Positions 11,199 through 21,483 of a stretch of DNA of 64,000 bases are shown here, piece by piece. Location of the stretch: NCBI GenBank assembly GCA_014529385.2, contig CM043945.1:151193741-151257740 (forward strand), in the 5' to 3' direction. The DNA is from Adiantum capillus-veneris (taxonomy: Eukaryota > Streptophyta > Polypodiopsida > Polypodiales > Pteridaceae). Below the pieces are notes generated by a model, which was not told the origin of the DNA, searched no databases, and saw only the letters and a list, made by a program, of their open reading frames with translations. Each line of letters opens with the position of its first letter. Within the stretch, counting starts at the first letter, position 1. The position numbers were made by a program, and so were the translations under genes.

Positions 11199-12300
11199 TT
11201 TTTTTGTATCTATTATTCTTTGAGAAGCTTCCCTTTGTTTTTTTTTCCTTTTTTCCTTTGCTTTCTGATATCTCTCCTATTCATCCTTATATTTTCTCTC
11301 TCTTTGATCCAATCTCCTAGTGTATGTTGATACTGGCTTTGTTGGTTGTGTCATTCTCTTGGTTCTGTGGTCCTTGCAGATGCAACTGGTGGTCCTTGCA
11401 GATGCAACTGGTGCTACCACCTTCTTTACTTTGAGTTGTCATACCCTTTCTGCCCATTTAGGGGCATCTTCCAATAAATCCTATTCTCCGACTAGTCATG
11501 CCACAATATTTGACAAGAATTCGGCTCCCCCTAGGTGTGGGATGCCAGACGGTTTGGCCCATTGTTTTTTCTCAGCTGCTGCTACAAGCCGATCGAAGCC
11601 CCATTTGGCTAGATCAAGAGGCACATATCTGTGTTGCAGTTCTAATTTGTGTAAGGCTGAAGCTAAATTTTTATCGAGCATCGTGTTGCTGGTTTGCCTG
11701 TCAAAGTGTAGGTGTTGGTGCAAAACCCTCATCAGGTGCTCTATCCTTTGTTCTTTGATGTTGCTAAATGTCAGTAGCTTCATGGTATTGAAGTCCTTGT
11801 TAGCATAGCCTTGGGGATTTATTGTCTCTCCCCTTGTTTTGGTAACTTTGTGATTTTTGCTATGGCATCTAGGGTGATCTCTACTGTAACCTTCTCTCCG
11901 TTTGCCTTTGTAAGAGTTGTCGTTATCTTTTCTTCATCCACCTTTTGAAGAGTGGTGATCAGCTCATGAGGTCATCTATAATCCACTCGTACTATTATCT
12001 TGGATAGAAAATCCTTGACTCCTAGCCTTGACATGGCCATGTCGCCATTTTGTGATTTGTATGCAATTGCATTGAAATCCTTGGGCATCTGTGGTGCTTC
12101 CCATCTCTTTCCTTGCTTGTCTTTCCAGACATAGTTAAAGACTTTGAGTCCGTGCTATGCTTGGATGGCCTCGTTGATAAAACAAACCCTCGACCCTGTG
12201 ATGTGGTCCATGTTGACCTTATAGCTTTCCTTTTCTTCAAGCTTGTCGATGCTTTTGTGTCGCATTTTTCTAGGAGTATTTGATCCAGTGACAAACAAAT
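11199..12300 (-). pseudogene. N-terminal half of a degenerate ORF3-like gene
   Basis: Minus-strand translation gives 'VWKDKQGKRWEAPQMPKDF' near 12110-12170, which parallels 'VFKDNEGNIIELPMLPREL' near the N-terminus of the giant's ORF3. 'EKVTVEITLDAIAKITKLP' near 11850-11910 parallels 'DTEIIITERVVAHALDLS'. An open stretch at 11496-11783 continues the helical region. Stops and frameshifts are frequent. With 5691-7483 it forms one ancient ORF split by Copia B. Confidence 0.68.
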
Positions 12301-12792
12301 GACAAAAATCCAATTTTTAGATGGATAATAATCAATTGTTGATCATTTGTGCAATTAGTTCTTTGAAAGTTAGTTTGGTCAATATCTTGAGCTCCAAGTG
12401 TCCAATTTTGGCATATGAGGCATCATTGGGATCCCCTTGAGATGTACTTCGTCATGGTCTACTCCAATACCAAAAATCTATTAAGTGGCAGGAACCACAA
12501 TAGGTGTCATCTCTATTTTGTATATTAACCTCTCTCTGATCCCATCCATGCTATGCATGATCAATTTGGACACCTAAAACTTCAAATTAGGCCCAAAAAG
12601 TGTCTGGACCCCTTCTGACTTGGTCTTTCAGGAGTCAAGTTGGATTGCTTGACTTTTGACCTGCCTTGTGACTTCATTTTTGTACTCTACTCTTCAAATG
12701 GGTTCTCTGGATTGGCAACATGCTATAGCTTTTCAATTTTGGTGGCTTAAGGGCACTTTTCAAGTCCTGTGGCCACAATCATGGTACCTGTC
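12301..12792. other. Stretch without a recognisable gene
   Basis: Lies between the ORF3-like pseudogene and the broken left LTR of element G. It does not match the missing part of the G LTR (21155-22344), and I see nothing else identifiable in it. Confidence 0.5.
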
Positions 12793-14264
12793 AACTAATT
12801 GGATATTTACAATGGGAGTATCCATGTAGGATACAAATAAGGAAGAAAAACTCTTAAGAGGTAAGAAAAGGTGGATTTCTTACAAGGTTGATGCTCCAAG
12901 TGTCTTGAGTAGGGCCAATTTTGACGCTTGTTGACGGTCCACTAGCTTTGACGGTACATTTTTTCTCCACTCTTGACCTTCCTTGAGAGACAAGGTAATT
13001 GAAGCTGAGTAATCAACCACCATGATGCTGTCTTTTAAGAGAAGAGGCTGAATTTTGTGGTTTTTTTTATAGATATGGGTAATTTGGAGGAGGAAAAATG
13101 AGACTAGGTGGTCAATTTTGGAATGGAATTGTGTGTGGGAGGTATGAGTTCACATGGTTTCTCTTATTCTTCAATGTTAAAGAGAAGGTGAGTAGGGTGC
13201 AGAGAGGAGTGGTGAGAGAGGTGGGGATGATGAGTGGAGAAGTGTGTGTGAAAGAGGAAAATGATAAAGTGGAAGAGAGAGTGTGGCTGCATAGCATGGG
13301 AAAACTGGGGTCCACTAATAAAATCATAGCTCACAGCTCGTAGCTCAAAAAAATATGAACAAATTTGAGGCAAAAGTTCAGCCCACGAGCTACAACTTTT
13401 GTTTGTATCACCTTTTCAAATTCGGAGAGCAAGTGAACTTTAAGAACTCAGCAAAACCGACGGTTTTTTTTTCCATTGCACAAGGTCCTTGTGGCGTGGG
13501 TCCTTTTTGGATGATTCTTTTGAATACCTCCAGAGTGAGCCCTCCATAGTGCATTATGCATGCCACCTACCCTTGACCTTATTTGGTAGGTCTATAATTG
13601 AAGATATTGTTGAGATCATGATATAAGTGAATGTACAACTAAGAAAATCAAATATTGAGGGGTCTAAAAAAATATGTACATGTCAAATATAAATAATATA
13701 AGTGGAAAAAATATAAAGGGGTCAAAAGAAATCTCTCTCATTACGAGGCTACCATAAAAAGATAAATATTTTTGGTGTTTCTAATTTTTTAGAAAAAAAC
13801 AAAATAGATGTAGAAGGGAAAAATCACAATAAGTGAAAAATCTTATACCTTACATGAAAATATTTCTATATGGAATAAAGAGTATGAGAAATGTAAGAAA
13901 AATTGTGGTAATGGTGAGGCAAATGTACAGAGCATAAATAACACACACCTAGGTAGAAATATTTAAATAAATACCAAAATAATTATGAAAAAATCTTTTA
14001 TTTAGGCCCTATATACAAAGAAATATTTACATACGCATGGGCCATAATATACTTATATTTTTTATATTTTTTATTTTTTTGGCTCAACTAGCCCAATGAC
14101 TAGCTAATTGAGGGTTTTTTATTTCAGTAAGGAGATATAGGAAAAGTCCCCTAACTCACACGCACCTATATACAGTGAAAGGGTGAGGGTAACCACAGTG
14201 TTTGAGTGATTTTCTAGGGTGAGATAACTCACTATGGCAATTACAGAGAGCCGAAAAACGGCTA
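12793..14264 (-). repeat. 3' LTR of element G (truncated)
   Basis: Matches 22344-23864 with few changes. Homology stops abruptly at 12793, so roughly the last 1.2 kb of the LTR is missing. The LTR start (minus) should be TGATAGCC, but here the first base is changed. A TATATA at about 14167-14172 lies some 95 bp from that start and is kept in the other two copies. Confidence 0.82.
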
Positions 14265-14295
14265 TCTTTAGCCCTTACTCAGGATGATGGTATAT

Positions 14296-15510
14296 TTATG
14301 TACCATCATAAAGAATCTTTTCGAAAGAGAGTGCTTCAGAGTCCTTGACAAGATCTTCATTGTTTGGCCCCTTGGAATTTTGGTTTGTGTTACACTCATG
14401 CTTCATGGAACAATACTTACATGGGATAGTTGCCTTTTGCTCTGGTAGATCCTTTGGTAGAAGGCGACTCAAGTAAGGCTTCAAGCGATAGCCGTTTACC
14501 TTCCTGGAGTGCTCTTTCCCATTCAAGTCCATAAGTTGATAGTAACTTGAATTGAAAGCCTTCTTGACTATGTATGGCCCCTGCCATCTTGTTTCAAATT
14601 TGGCATCAAAACGATTATCGAGTCGATTGTCATACCTTAGCACAAGATCTCCTTCATTGATGCCTTTGTCCTTCAGTTTCTTGTCAAGCTTCTCCTTTGT
14701 CTGTGTGGCTTTCCTTTTATAGCACTCGTATGCTGCTTCTCTTTTCCACTCAAGCTCAGCTAAGGTAAGAAGTCGATCCATCCATGCTTCTTGATCATCT
14801 TGTGCTGATTTTCCATGAAGTCGCATTGTTGGAATGTTTAGTTCAATTGGCTGTAAAGCCTCTTGACCATAGACCAAGTGAAATGGTGTGAACTTCGTGG
14901 ATTCCCTATATGTGGTTCGATACGCCCACAAGGCACCATCCAAGAAGTCATCCCACAACTTTGTCTTGTTTTTCACCATCTTTCTAATGATGCCTGCAAT
15001 GACACCATTAGCTTTTTCTACCAAACCATTTGATTGGGGATAGTAGGGTGTACTGTGACGATGTAGAATGCGAAGTTCTTCACAGACTTCTGTGAGCAAT
15101 CCCTTTCTAAACCCTGGACCATTATCAGAAACAATCTCCAAAGGTGTGCCAAATCTACAACAAATGTGAGTGTAGACGAATTTGCTCACTGTCTCTCATT
15201 TACCTTTGCCACACTTTGTGCTTCACCCACCTAGTCATATAGTCTACAGCCACTAGAATGTAGAGTTTACCATTTTTTGTCCTAGGCAGAGGACCCATAG
15301 CATCAATGCCCCACTTTTCAAAGGTCCATTTGCAAGCACAATTTGCCTTGGACCATAAATCAATCTTCTATTCCCATTTACCTGACAATTGTGACAACTT
15401 TTACACCAATGTTGGACATCCACATGTAGACTTGGCCAAACATCGCAAGCAAAATCTTCTTCACAGTTAATTCTTGGAAAAATGACCACCACCTGCCTCT
15501 TCATGCAACC
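14296..15510 (-). pseudogene. Element G integrase
   Basis: The zinc-binding end is seen as 'CKSCHNCQVNGNRR' near 15360-15400. The core follows, with 'LEIVSDNGPGF' carrying the second catalytic Asp (near 15120) and 'YYPQSNGLVEKANG' the catalytic Glu (near 15010). The C-terminal DNA-binding part includes 'GDLVLRYDNRLDNRFDAKF' and 'WQGPYIVKKAFNSSYY'. The last 297 codons (15189-14296) are open, but the frame is broken near 15190-15250, in the first part of the core. The tail contains a Cys/His cluster 'CKYCSMKHEC' of unknown meaning. The enzyme would insert element cDNA into chromosomes; this copy is not intact. Confidence 0.9.
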
Positions 15511-15779
15511 TTTTAGAATGGCTGGAATTTTCCGCGATAGTTGGTACTCTTCTGCACACTTATCCTTCCCTCTTTGATAGGGGAGCCTTCTAGGAAGAGA
15601 TAAATGCTTGCTTTCTTCATGAGTCTCCTCTTCTGAGCTTTTGTGAAGTCTGGTGGAAACTCACCCTCCAAAATGTAGCCATGATGGGGAGCCAATGACT
15701 CCAATCCCTGGTTCCCGGTTGCTTCACAGCAGCTGCCACCATGATGACCTGCACTTCTTTCTTTACACATGCACCGGTT

Positions 15780-16200
15780 GTTGTGCAAGTAAATCAGCAT
15801 CTTCATTTTGTTTCCTAGGAATATGATATAATTGCCACTCAAATTGATTAAATAGCCTACGGATGGTATGAACTTTGGCCCTTAGGTTTTCATTTTTGCA
15901 TGCCCAAATGCCTAAAATCTGCTTCCAATGAGAAGTGCATCCCCTTTTACCATGAACGTTGTATACCATGGCCAATGCATATTTTTAAACCATGAAGTAG
16001 TGTGTCATATTCTGCTTCATTGTTGCTAGCTGAACTTGGTAGATTGAACTTCTCTTTCATGACCACTCTCCACTTGGGTTGAGCAACACTAGCCCCCCCT
16101 TTTTCCTGTGGCTCGACGAAAAGCTCCATCAAAGAACAAGGTAAAAGAATTAGGAATACTTTTTGGTGGTGGCAATGGTAGGGTCTTTACTTCAGGCACC
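15780..16200 (-). pseudogene. Second (archaeal-type) RNase H of element G
   Basis: The motif 'FTLFFDGAFR' (near 16145) and 'SSASNNEAEYDTLLHGLKI' (near 16000-16050) are typical of the additional RNase H of Tat-type gypsy elements. 'RLFNQFEWQLYHIPRKQNED' follows near 15800-15850. A frameshift near 16090-16130 breaks it. It sits between the first RNase H and integrase, as expected for this group. Confidence 0.82.
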
Positions 16201-16369
16201 TTAATCTCCTTTTCATGCACCCTATAAGTGAGAATCCCCGCCAATTGTGCACGCACACTATCTTCTACCTTGAAAGAGTATTGAAACTCTTGCAACTCCA
16301 CAATCCACTTTGAGATCCTAGTACTAAGATTCATTTGAGATGACACCCAAGGGAACAAATTCTCTGCGG

Positions 16370-17640
16370 TGAGGATTACAAAAGGTTTGGGAGCAAGTAG
16401 GATCTAAACTTCCTTATCACAAACATGAGAGAAAGCATCATGAGTTCTGCCTCCGTGTAGCCTCTCTCTAAAGCATTCATGACCCTACTAGCAAAGTAGA
16501 TGGGCCGCATCCTGGTACTATAGGGATCTTGTTGTAGCAAAACTGCACCAATTGTTTCTTTCCCAACACTAGAGCTAACAAAGAATGTGTACTCCAACAA
16601 GGAGGCATGAGTGTTGGTAGCTCTGACAAAATGGCTTTAATGTTACAAAAAGTACTCTTCAAGCTCATCAGACCATGCAAATTCTACTTGTTGTGTCAAC
16701 TTTGTAAAGGGTGAAGTAACTCCGAGGCTAAGTGATGAAGCGTGACATATACTTCACCTTTGAATGAATGAGATGACCTCCTTAAGACTCTTGGGTGATG
16801 GTGCTCAATAAGAGTCTTTGCCTTTGAAGGATCCACTTCAATGCCTTTGTAAGAAACTTTATGACCAAGCAAGATTACTTCATCCTCACCTATATGGCAC
16901 TTGTCGGGGTTGAGTTGACCTCATGTCGTAGAGCTTCTTTAAACCTTCTTCTACCCTTTGTAGATGCAATGATTTTGAGCTATAAATACAGAAATCATCA
17001 ATGAACACCTAATTGACTTTCCAAAGAATGCTTGAAAACCATATTCATGAAACGTTGGAATGTTGCAGGAGCATTTGTCAGACCAAATGGCATGACTCTA
17101 AAGCATAACAACCCCAAGGTGATAAAGGTTGTTTTCAATTGATCCTCCAATGCAATCCCTATTTGAAAGTAACCCGAGTAACCATCGCACACAGTGTACT
17201 TCTCATGACCAGCTACCTCATTTAGTATCTCTGGAATGGGAGGGGAAAGTGATCTCTTTTTGTTGCCTCATTGAGGGGACGTACACACACACCTCCACTT
17301 GCATTTTCTTAGGACTGACAACAAAGGAGAGAACTACTCTGAATTCTCCACTGGATAAATGAAACCTACTGCTAGAAGCTTTCTTACCTCTTGAGTAGAG
17401 CCTGTTCCTTTATAACTCCTAGCCTTCGTAGCTTCTGAGCTTTAGGTGTGGCCTCAGATTTAACTCAATCTTGTGTTGAAAACATCTACCCCACGCACGT
17501 CAGTGTAGTCTTTAGCAAAAAGCCTAGGAAACTTCCTTAGCACACATTTGAACTCCTCTCTTTCATCCTTTGTAAGTGTTGTTGATAGCATACCTTCCAG
17601 CATCCCTTCATCTTGAACACCTTCGTTCTCTTGAGGAACC
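16370..17640 (-). pseudogene. Element G reverse transcriptase and first RNase H (broken)
   Basis: The RT N-terminal approach 'LRKFPRLFAKDYTDVRGVDV' lies near 17470-17550. The palm segment 'CDGYSGYFQIGIALEDQLKT' and 'VMPFGLTNAPATFQRFMNMV' lies at 16998-17192. The first RNase H is readable at 16376-16600 ('GKETIGAVLLQQDP', 'RPIYFASRVMN'). The catalytic box after 'ESQLGVH' is lost in frameshifts around 16990. Many stops show an inactive copy. Confidence 0.88.
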
Positions 17641-19501
17641 TACCTCCTCCAAGCCTTGACAAGAGGTCTCTTGGTTGCTTGGCTTAAACCTTACCCCATG
17701 ACTTCGATGGAAGACTCCTCAGTAATGCTGCCGCTACTTTCTTCTTCTGAAGTGCTATCGGTCCAACCTTCTTCCGTCTCACTTTGAGATGATTCTTCAT
17801 GGAGCTCCTCTTGGCGTTGCTCCTTCATGTCAAAGACAACCTTCTTATGATTGTCATTCCTGCAAATTAATTTCCCACTCTCCCAATCCTGCAAAGCTCG
17901 CATTTTCATTAGCCATGGTCTTCCTAGGATAAATGGATAACCACTTCCCTTGGTCGACATAACATAAAAATCCACCGCTTTCTTAATGCCAAAGGCCTCT
18001 ACAAAGACATTTTTTACAAATTCCTACACACCTAGCCTTGCTATTGTTTGCCATCTTGACTTTGATTTCAGGTGTCTCATGGATGTGCATGCCTAGTCTT
18101 TGCATGAGTCCCTATGTCATGATGCAAATTTGTGCACCCCCATCCACTAGACCTTTCCTAACCAATCTTCCTTTGATGTAACAGTCTAGCACTGGTTTAA
18201 TGTCCTCATTCATTTCAGCGTGTGCAATTTTTACAACAGGCACACTCTCTTTTACCTTTCTCCTAGTGCTAACTGCCCTTGTTAAATCCCTCCTAACTTG
18301 TGGACATAATGCAAGAAATTGAGGCCATAAAATATCAGGACCCTTACCTCTCATGTCTTCCAACAAGTTGTACGGAGCCATACCATGTCCAAGAGGGAAG
18401 TCTTGGAGGTTGATACGACGTCGAGTCCTCTTGTTTCCTGGTTTCCTTTGCCTTCTTGCCTTGTCCATGGTCACTCTGTGATGTGACTCCTTCTTTCTCT
18501 TTACCTTTTTCCTCGGCCACGCTTAATGCCATTGGCTTCCATGTCAACCTCATTTGAATTTGTCACCTCTACCACATGCACATTTGGATCTGGCAAGGTG
18601 GAATAACTCTTCTCCTTGTGGAGGTGGTCTTGGTCCATTTGGCCTTTATAGAAGCCTTGGTTGTTGACCAGCTCCTTCTCCTGCATTCATCACTGGGTAA
18701 TTCAAGTTAGGTCTCCCTGGCTCTCCACGGGCCAAGGACAATTATACCCATGTCAGACTCCCGCAATTCCACATTGCAAGACTCTCCTAGTTCGTGGCTC
18801 TCTCTCTTCTGACTTCTTTGCTTGTCACTTTGGACCTACAGCTTGTGCAAGGTGAATTGACAGGTTGCTTAAAGATTCATTTAACTTCTCAATCACTTCA
18901 GCCGTTACCTCAGGAAGCTCCCTAGATGTTGATGCTTGTGACTTACCTTTGGGTCTAAGACCTTCTATTGGAACTCTCCCCTTAAGCACTTGAGTTTCCT
19001 ATTTCTCAGCAGCCCTAGTTTCAGCTGCATCAAAAGTAGCAGGTGCACCCGCCTCAACTTTTACCTTAAGGTCAGGAAAGAGTCCGGCTATGAACCTCTC
19101 CTTCTTTAAAAATTCTGCACCATCACCAGGGTTAGCAACATTTCGTATCCATAGAGCCCAAAGACGAGAAACTCTTGCTTGTACAAGTAGTAGTCATCTA
19201 AGTCTTTTTGCTTATGAGAAACAATGTCTGCCATAGGTTTTTGAGTGTTTTGGGGATCAAAGAAGTATGTCTTAAAACGATTCAAAACTTCTATGTAATT
19301 CCCCTTAACTTCCTCAGGCAAAGAGTCAAACCAAGTACTAGCATCTTTCCTAAGGACCACCTCAAACATTTTTACACGTTCTTGATCGGTTACTATCCTC
19401 TTCATACGGCAAGACATCTGAAATTTGCTAAAAATAATTCTGCATCCTTCCAGGTCTCCAAAGAAAAGAGGATATCCAGACATTTGGCGTTGGCTCTCCA
19501 T
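17641..19501 (-). pseudogene. Element G gag and protease (broken)
   Basis: The ATG at 19501 ('MESQRQMSGYPLFFG') is the same start as in element H (63736). Capsid similarity runs through 'DASTWFDSLPEEVKGNY'. The protease signature is 'LVDGGAQICIMT' near 18120-18150, where the next codon is TAG; H has Glu there. The C-terminal segment 'GSGYPFILGRPWLMKMRALQ' (17880-17945) is the protease end. Frameshifts compared with H occur near 19140, 19440, 18590 and 18760. Confidence 0.88.
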
Positions 19502-20550
19502 TATTATGAAAGATTACAACACGAGTTACAATAAGGGATACAATAGAGATTTAGAACCACTCGTCTGCAAATGAAGAAGTAAGAAAAAAAGCACTCTAGG
19601 TTTTCTTCTTCAGCTCCAAGCTTCAATGAGGTCTCGATTTGTTTGATCAAACAAAAAGGTAGACTATTGATGAGCTCTAAGAAGGGTTGAAATTATGCAA
19701 AGCCAAGGCGAGAAACAGAAATCTCTAGAACTTCATTTTCTGGATCCAAAAGAGCAACCACGTCCCAAGTGATAAATTGCACTTGCTCTACAATTCCAAT
19801 GCACACAAGCGGTTTGTATAAAAACTAGATCTTCATGCTCGTGAAGGCGTGAGAAAGTAGCAATTGACTAGGAGCTCCTTTCCTTCGGTTCCACACAGTC
19901 GGAGTGAGGCAACCTTCTCACAATTTCATAAAGAACATCCTCATCAAGTCCAATCAAGTTTGCAAGATTTAAAGACTCCACTTGTGCTACAAAATTCCTC
20001 GACAAAAACTCCTTAGGATTATGGTTAAATCATTCAAAAGCATAAAGAGATTTACAATGTCTCTATGAACAAAGTGTCATAGAAGTAGAGAAGGAGGAGA
20101 ATTTATACAAATTTGCAATCTTCTCTATGCTCTCTTTATTAAGACAAGCAAGAATAGCTCCCTATCTCCTTTGTTGAAAGCGAAAGGAAGACTATTAATA
20201 AGACGCAAATGAGGGAAAAATTCACCAAATGTGAGTCTATGAAGCATGAACTCTGGCCGTAAGTTTCCTGAAGAGTCCTCAATGGTGAAATGCACTCGCC
20301 AAACGCCAAATTTCACTCTATTTACCAATCTTAGGGCACACACTAGTTGGATGAATGCGCGGTCTTCCTTAGTGCCCAACAACAAGAGGAAAATGGAATC
20401 CACGCGTAGGACCTTTCGTCTTAACTTCACCACCCTCTTGTTATGAGGGAGACGCCTTACTACTTGCTCCTGCAACTCAATTGGTAATAGAGCTAGATCT
20501 CTAAGGATTGAACTTTCACTGCACACACATTCCCGTTAGAACAAATGCTC
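19502..20550 (-). other. Extra 1-kb leader segment in element G, absent from element H
   Basis: In H, the gag ATG is preceded within about 25 bp by sequence that in G only appears near 20550 (CGTTTTTGTTT). G therefore holds roughly 1 kb of additional DNA directly before gag, including the ORF at 20125-20526. It may be a captured fragment or may have been lost from H. No other similarity is recognised. Confidence 0.6.
20125..20526 (-). CDS. Unrecognised 133-codon ORF in the element G leader
   Basis: An uninterrupted frame beginning MCSESSILRDLALLPIELQE and ending at a stop. The composition looks protein-like: a basic region 'NKRVVKLRRKVLRVD', a hydrophobic patch 'SIFLLLLG', and balanced residues afterwards. 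No family is recognised. It is in the sense direction of G, upstream of gag, inside the segment that H lacks. It could be part of a transduced host gene, a leader ORF of the element, or a chance frame. It is the longest clean frame in this part of the leader. Confidence 0.3.
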   Translation of the reverse strand: MCSESSILRDLALLPIELQEQVVRRLPHNKRVVKLRRKVLRVDSIFLLLLGTKEDRAFIQLVCALRLVNRVKFGVWRVHFTIEDSSGNLRPEFMLHRLTFGEFFPHLRLINSLPFAFNKGDRELFLLVLIKRA

Positions 20551-21134
20551 GTTTTTGTTTCTTGTAACAACTTGGACAAAGAAAAAACAAACATACACAC
20601 TATTTTGGGTTGCACTTCATTTTAAAATAAAATGAACACATGTACATCAAAAGAAGTGTGGTAGTTGATGAGAGGTAGAATGACAGGGTTTGGTGATACA
20701 AGAATTTCTCCTACTCTTTGGGCACCAAACATGACACCATTCGTTGTTAAAAATGGATCTTTCTACTAATTGCAACGTTTATTCTAATGTGTGGAGTAAA
20801 ATGAAAAGGAAAAACCTCTATTCCTGGGCCATTATCCATGGCCTATGCATGTCCTAATGCTTAAAATAACACAAAAATTAGACGACGTCCAAGCTAATAT
20901 CATACCTAATGAGAGGCAAAATAAAAGGATTTACCGAAGTGTTTATCTCGACTAACCTAAGAGGACCTAAAATCCTACGAATTACCCGTTGAAATTGCAA
21001 CTTAGTACTAACAATTATGTGTATCTTTTGCCTTGCAATGGGAATGAAGGATCATACAAACTCTCATGATTCATGCAAACTACTTGACTATGCTAAAGTT
21101 GATCCTACCACACAAAAAATACACGAGTTGTTTT
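20551..21134 (-). other. Leader of element G shared with element H
   Basis: Untranslated region between the primer site and the gag-proximal segment. From about 20660 to 20805 it matches 63871-64000 of element H closely, for example AGAGGTAGAATGACAGGGTT in both. No ORF is seen. Confidence 0.65.
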
Positions 21135-21151
21135 CCTCAGTGGGGGCACCA
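21135..21151 (-). other. Primer-binding site of element G
   Basis: The minus strand reads TGGTGCCCCCACTGAGG, three bases after the LTR end ...CGCTTCA. It begins TGG, as required to pair with a tRNA CCA end, but I cannot name the tRNA. Confidence 0.6.
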
Positions 21152-21154
21152 ATT

Positions 21155-21408
21155 TGAAGCGGTCCGGGCGGGCAACAAGAAGAGCAACCTCTAGACACCC
21201 TTCAAGGCTCCCGTGCTGCTCAATGGGGCTGGGGCACAACACAACACAAACCAAAACACAAACCCCCAGCCAAATCCCAACTACACAAGGGCACCACCTA
21301 GTTAAGAGCGAACTAGGACGCAAAGAGGAGAATCGTTAGAGCAACCCCCAAACAAGCAAGGAATTTACACTAACCCTAACACCAATGGAAACACTCTCAC
21401 ACACTAAA

Positions 21409-21483
<75 letters not shown>

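Noticed and set aside
13112-13327. Short ORF MILLVDPSFPML... seen in all three G-family LTR copies (also 22581-22874 and 49067-49267)
   Set aside because: It is conserved only because the LTR is repeated; Ser/Thr-rich low complexity, ends differ in length among copies, no family resemblance.
12793-14264. The 1.45-kb repeat as a Helitron because of the terminal hairpin
   Set aside because: No CTRR end and no 5' TC; TG...CA ends, a primer site and a position flanking a gypsy body make it an LTR.
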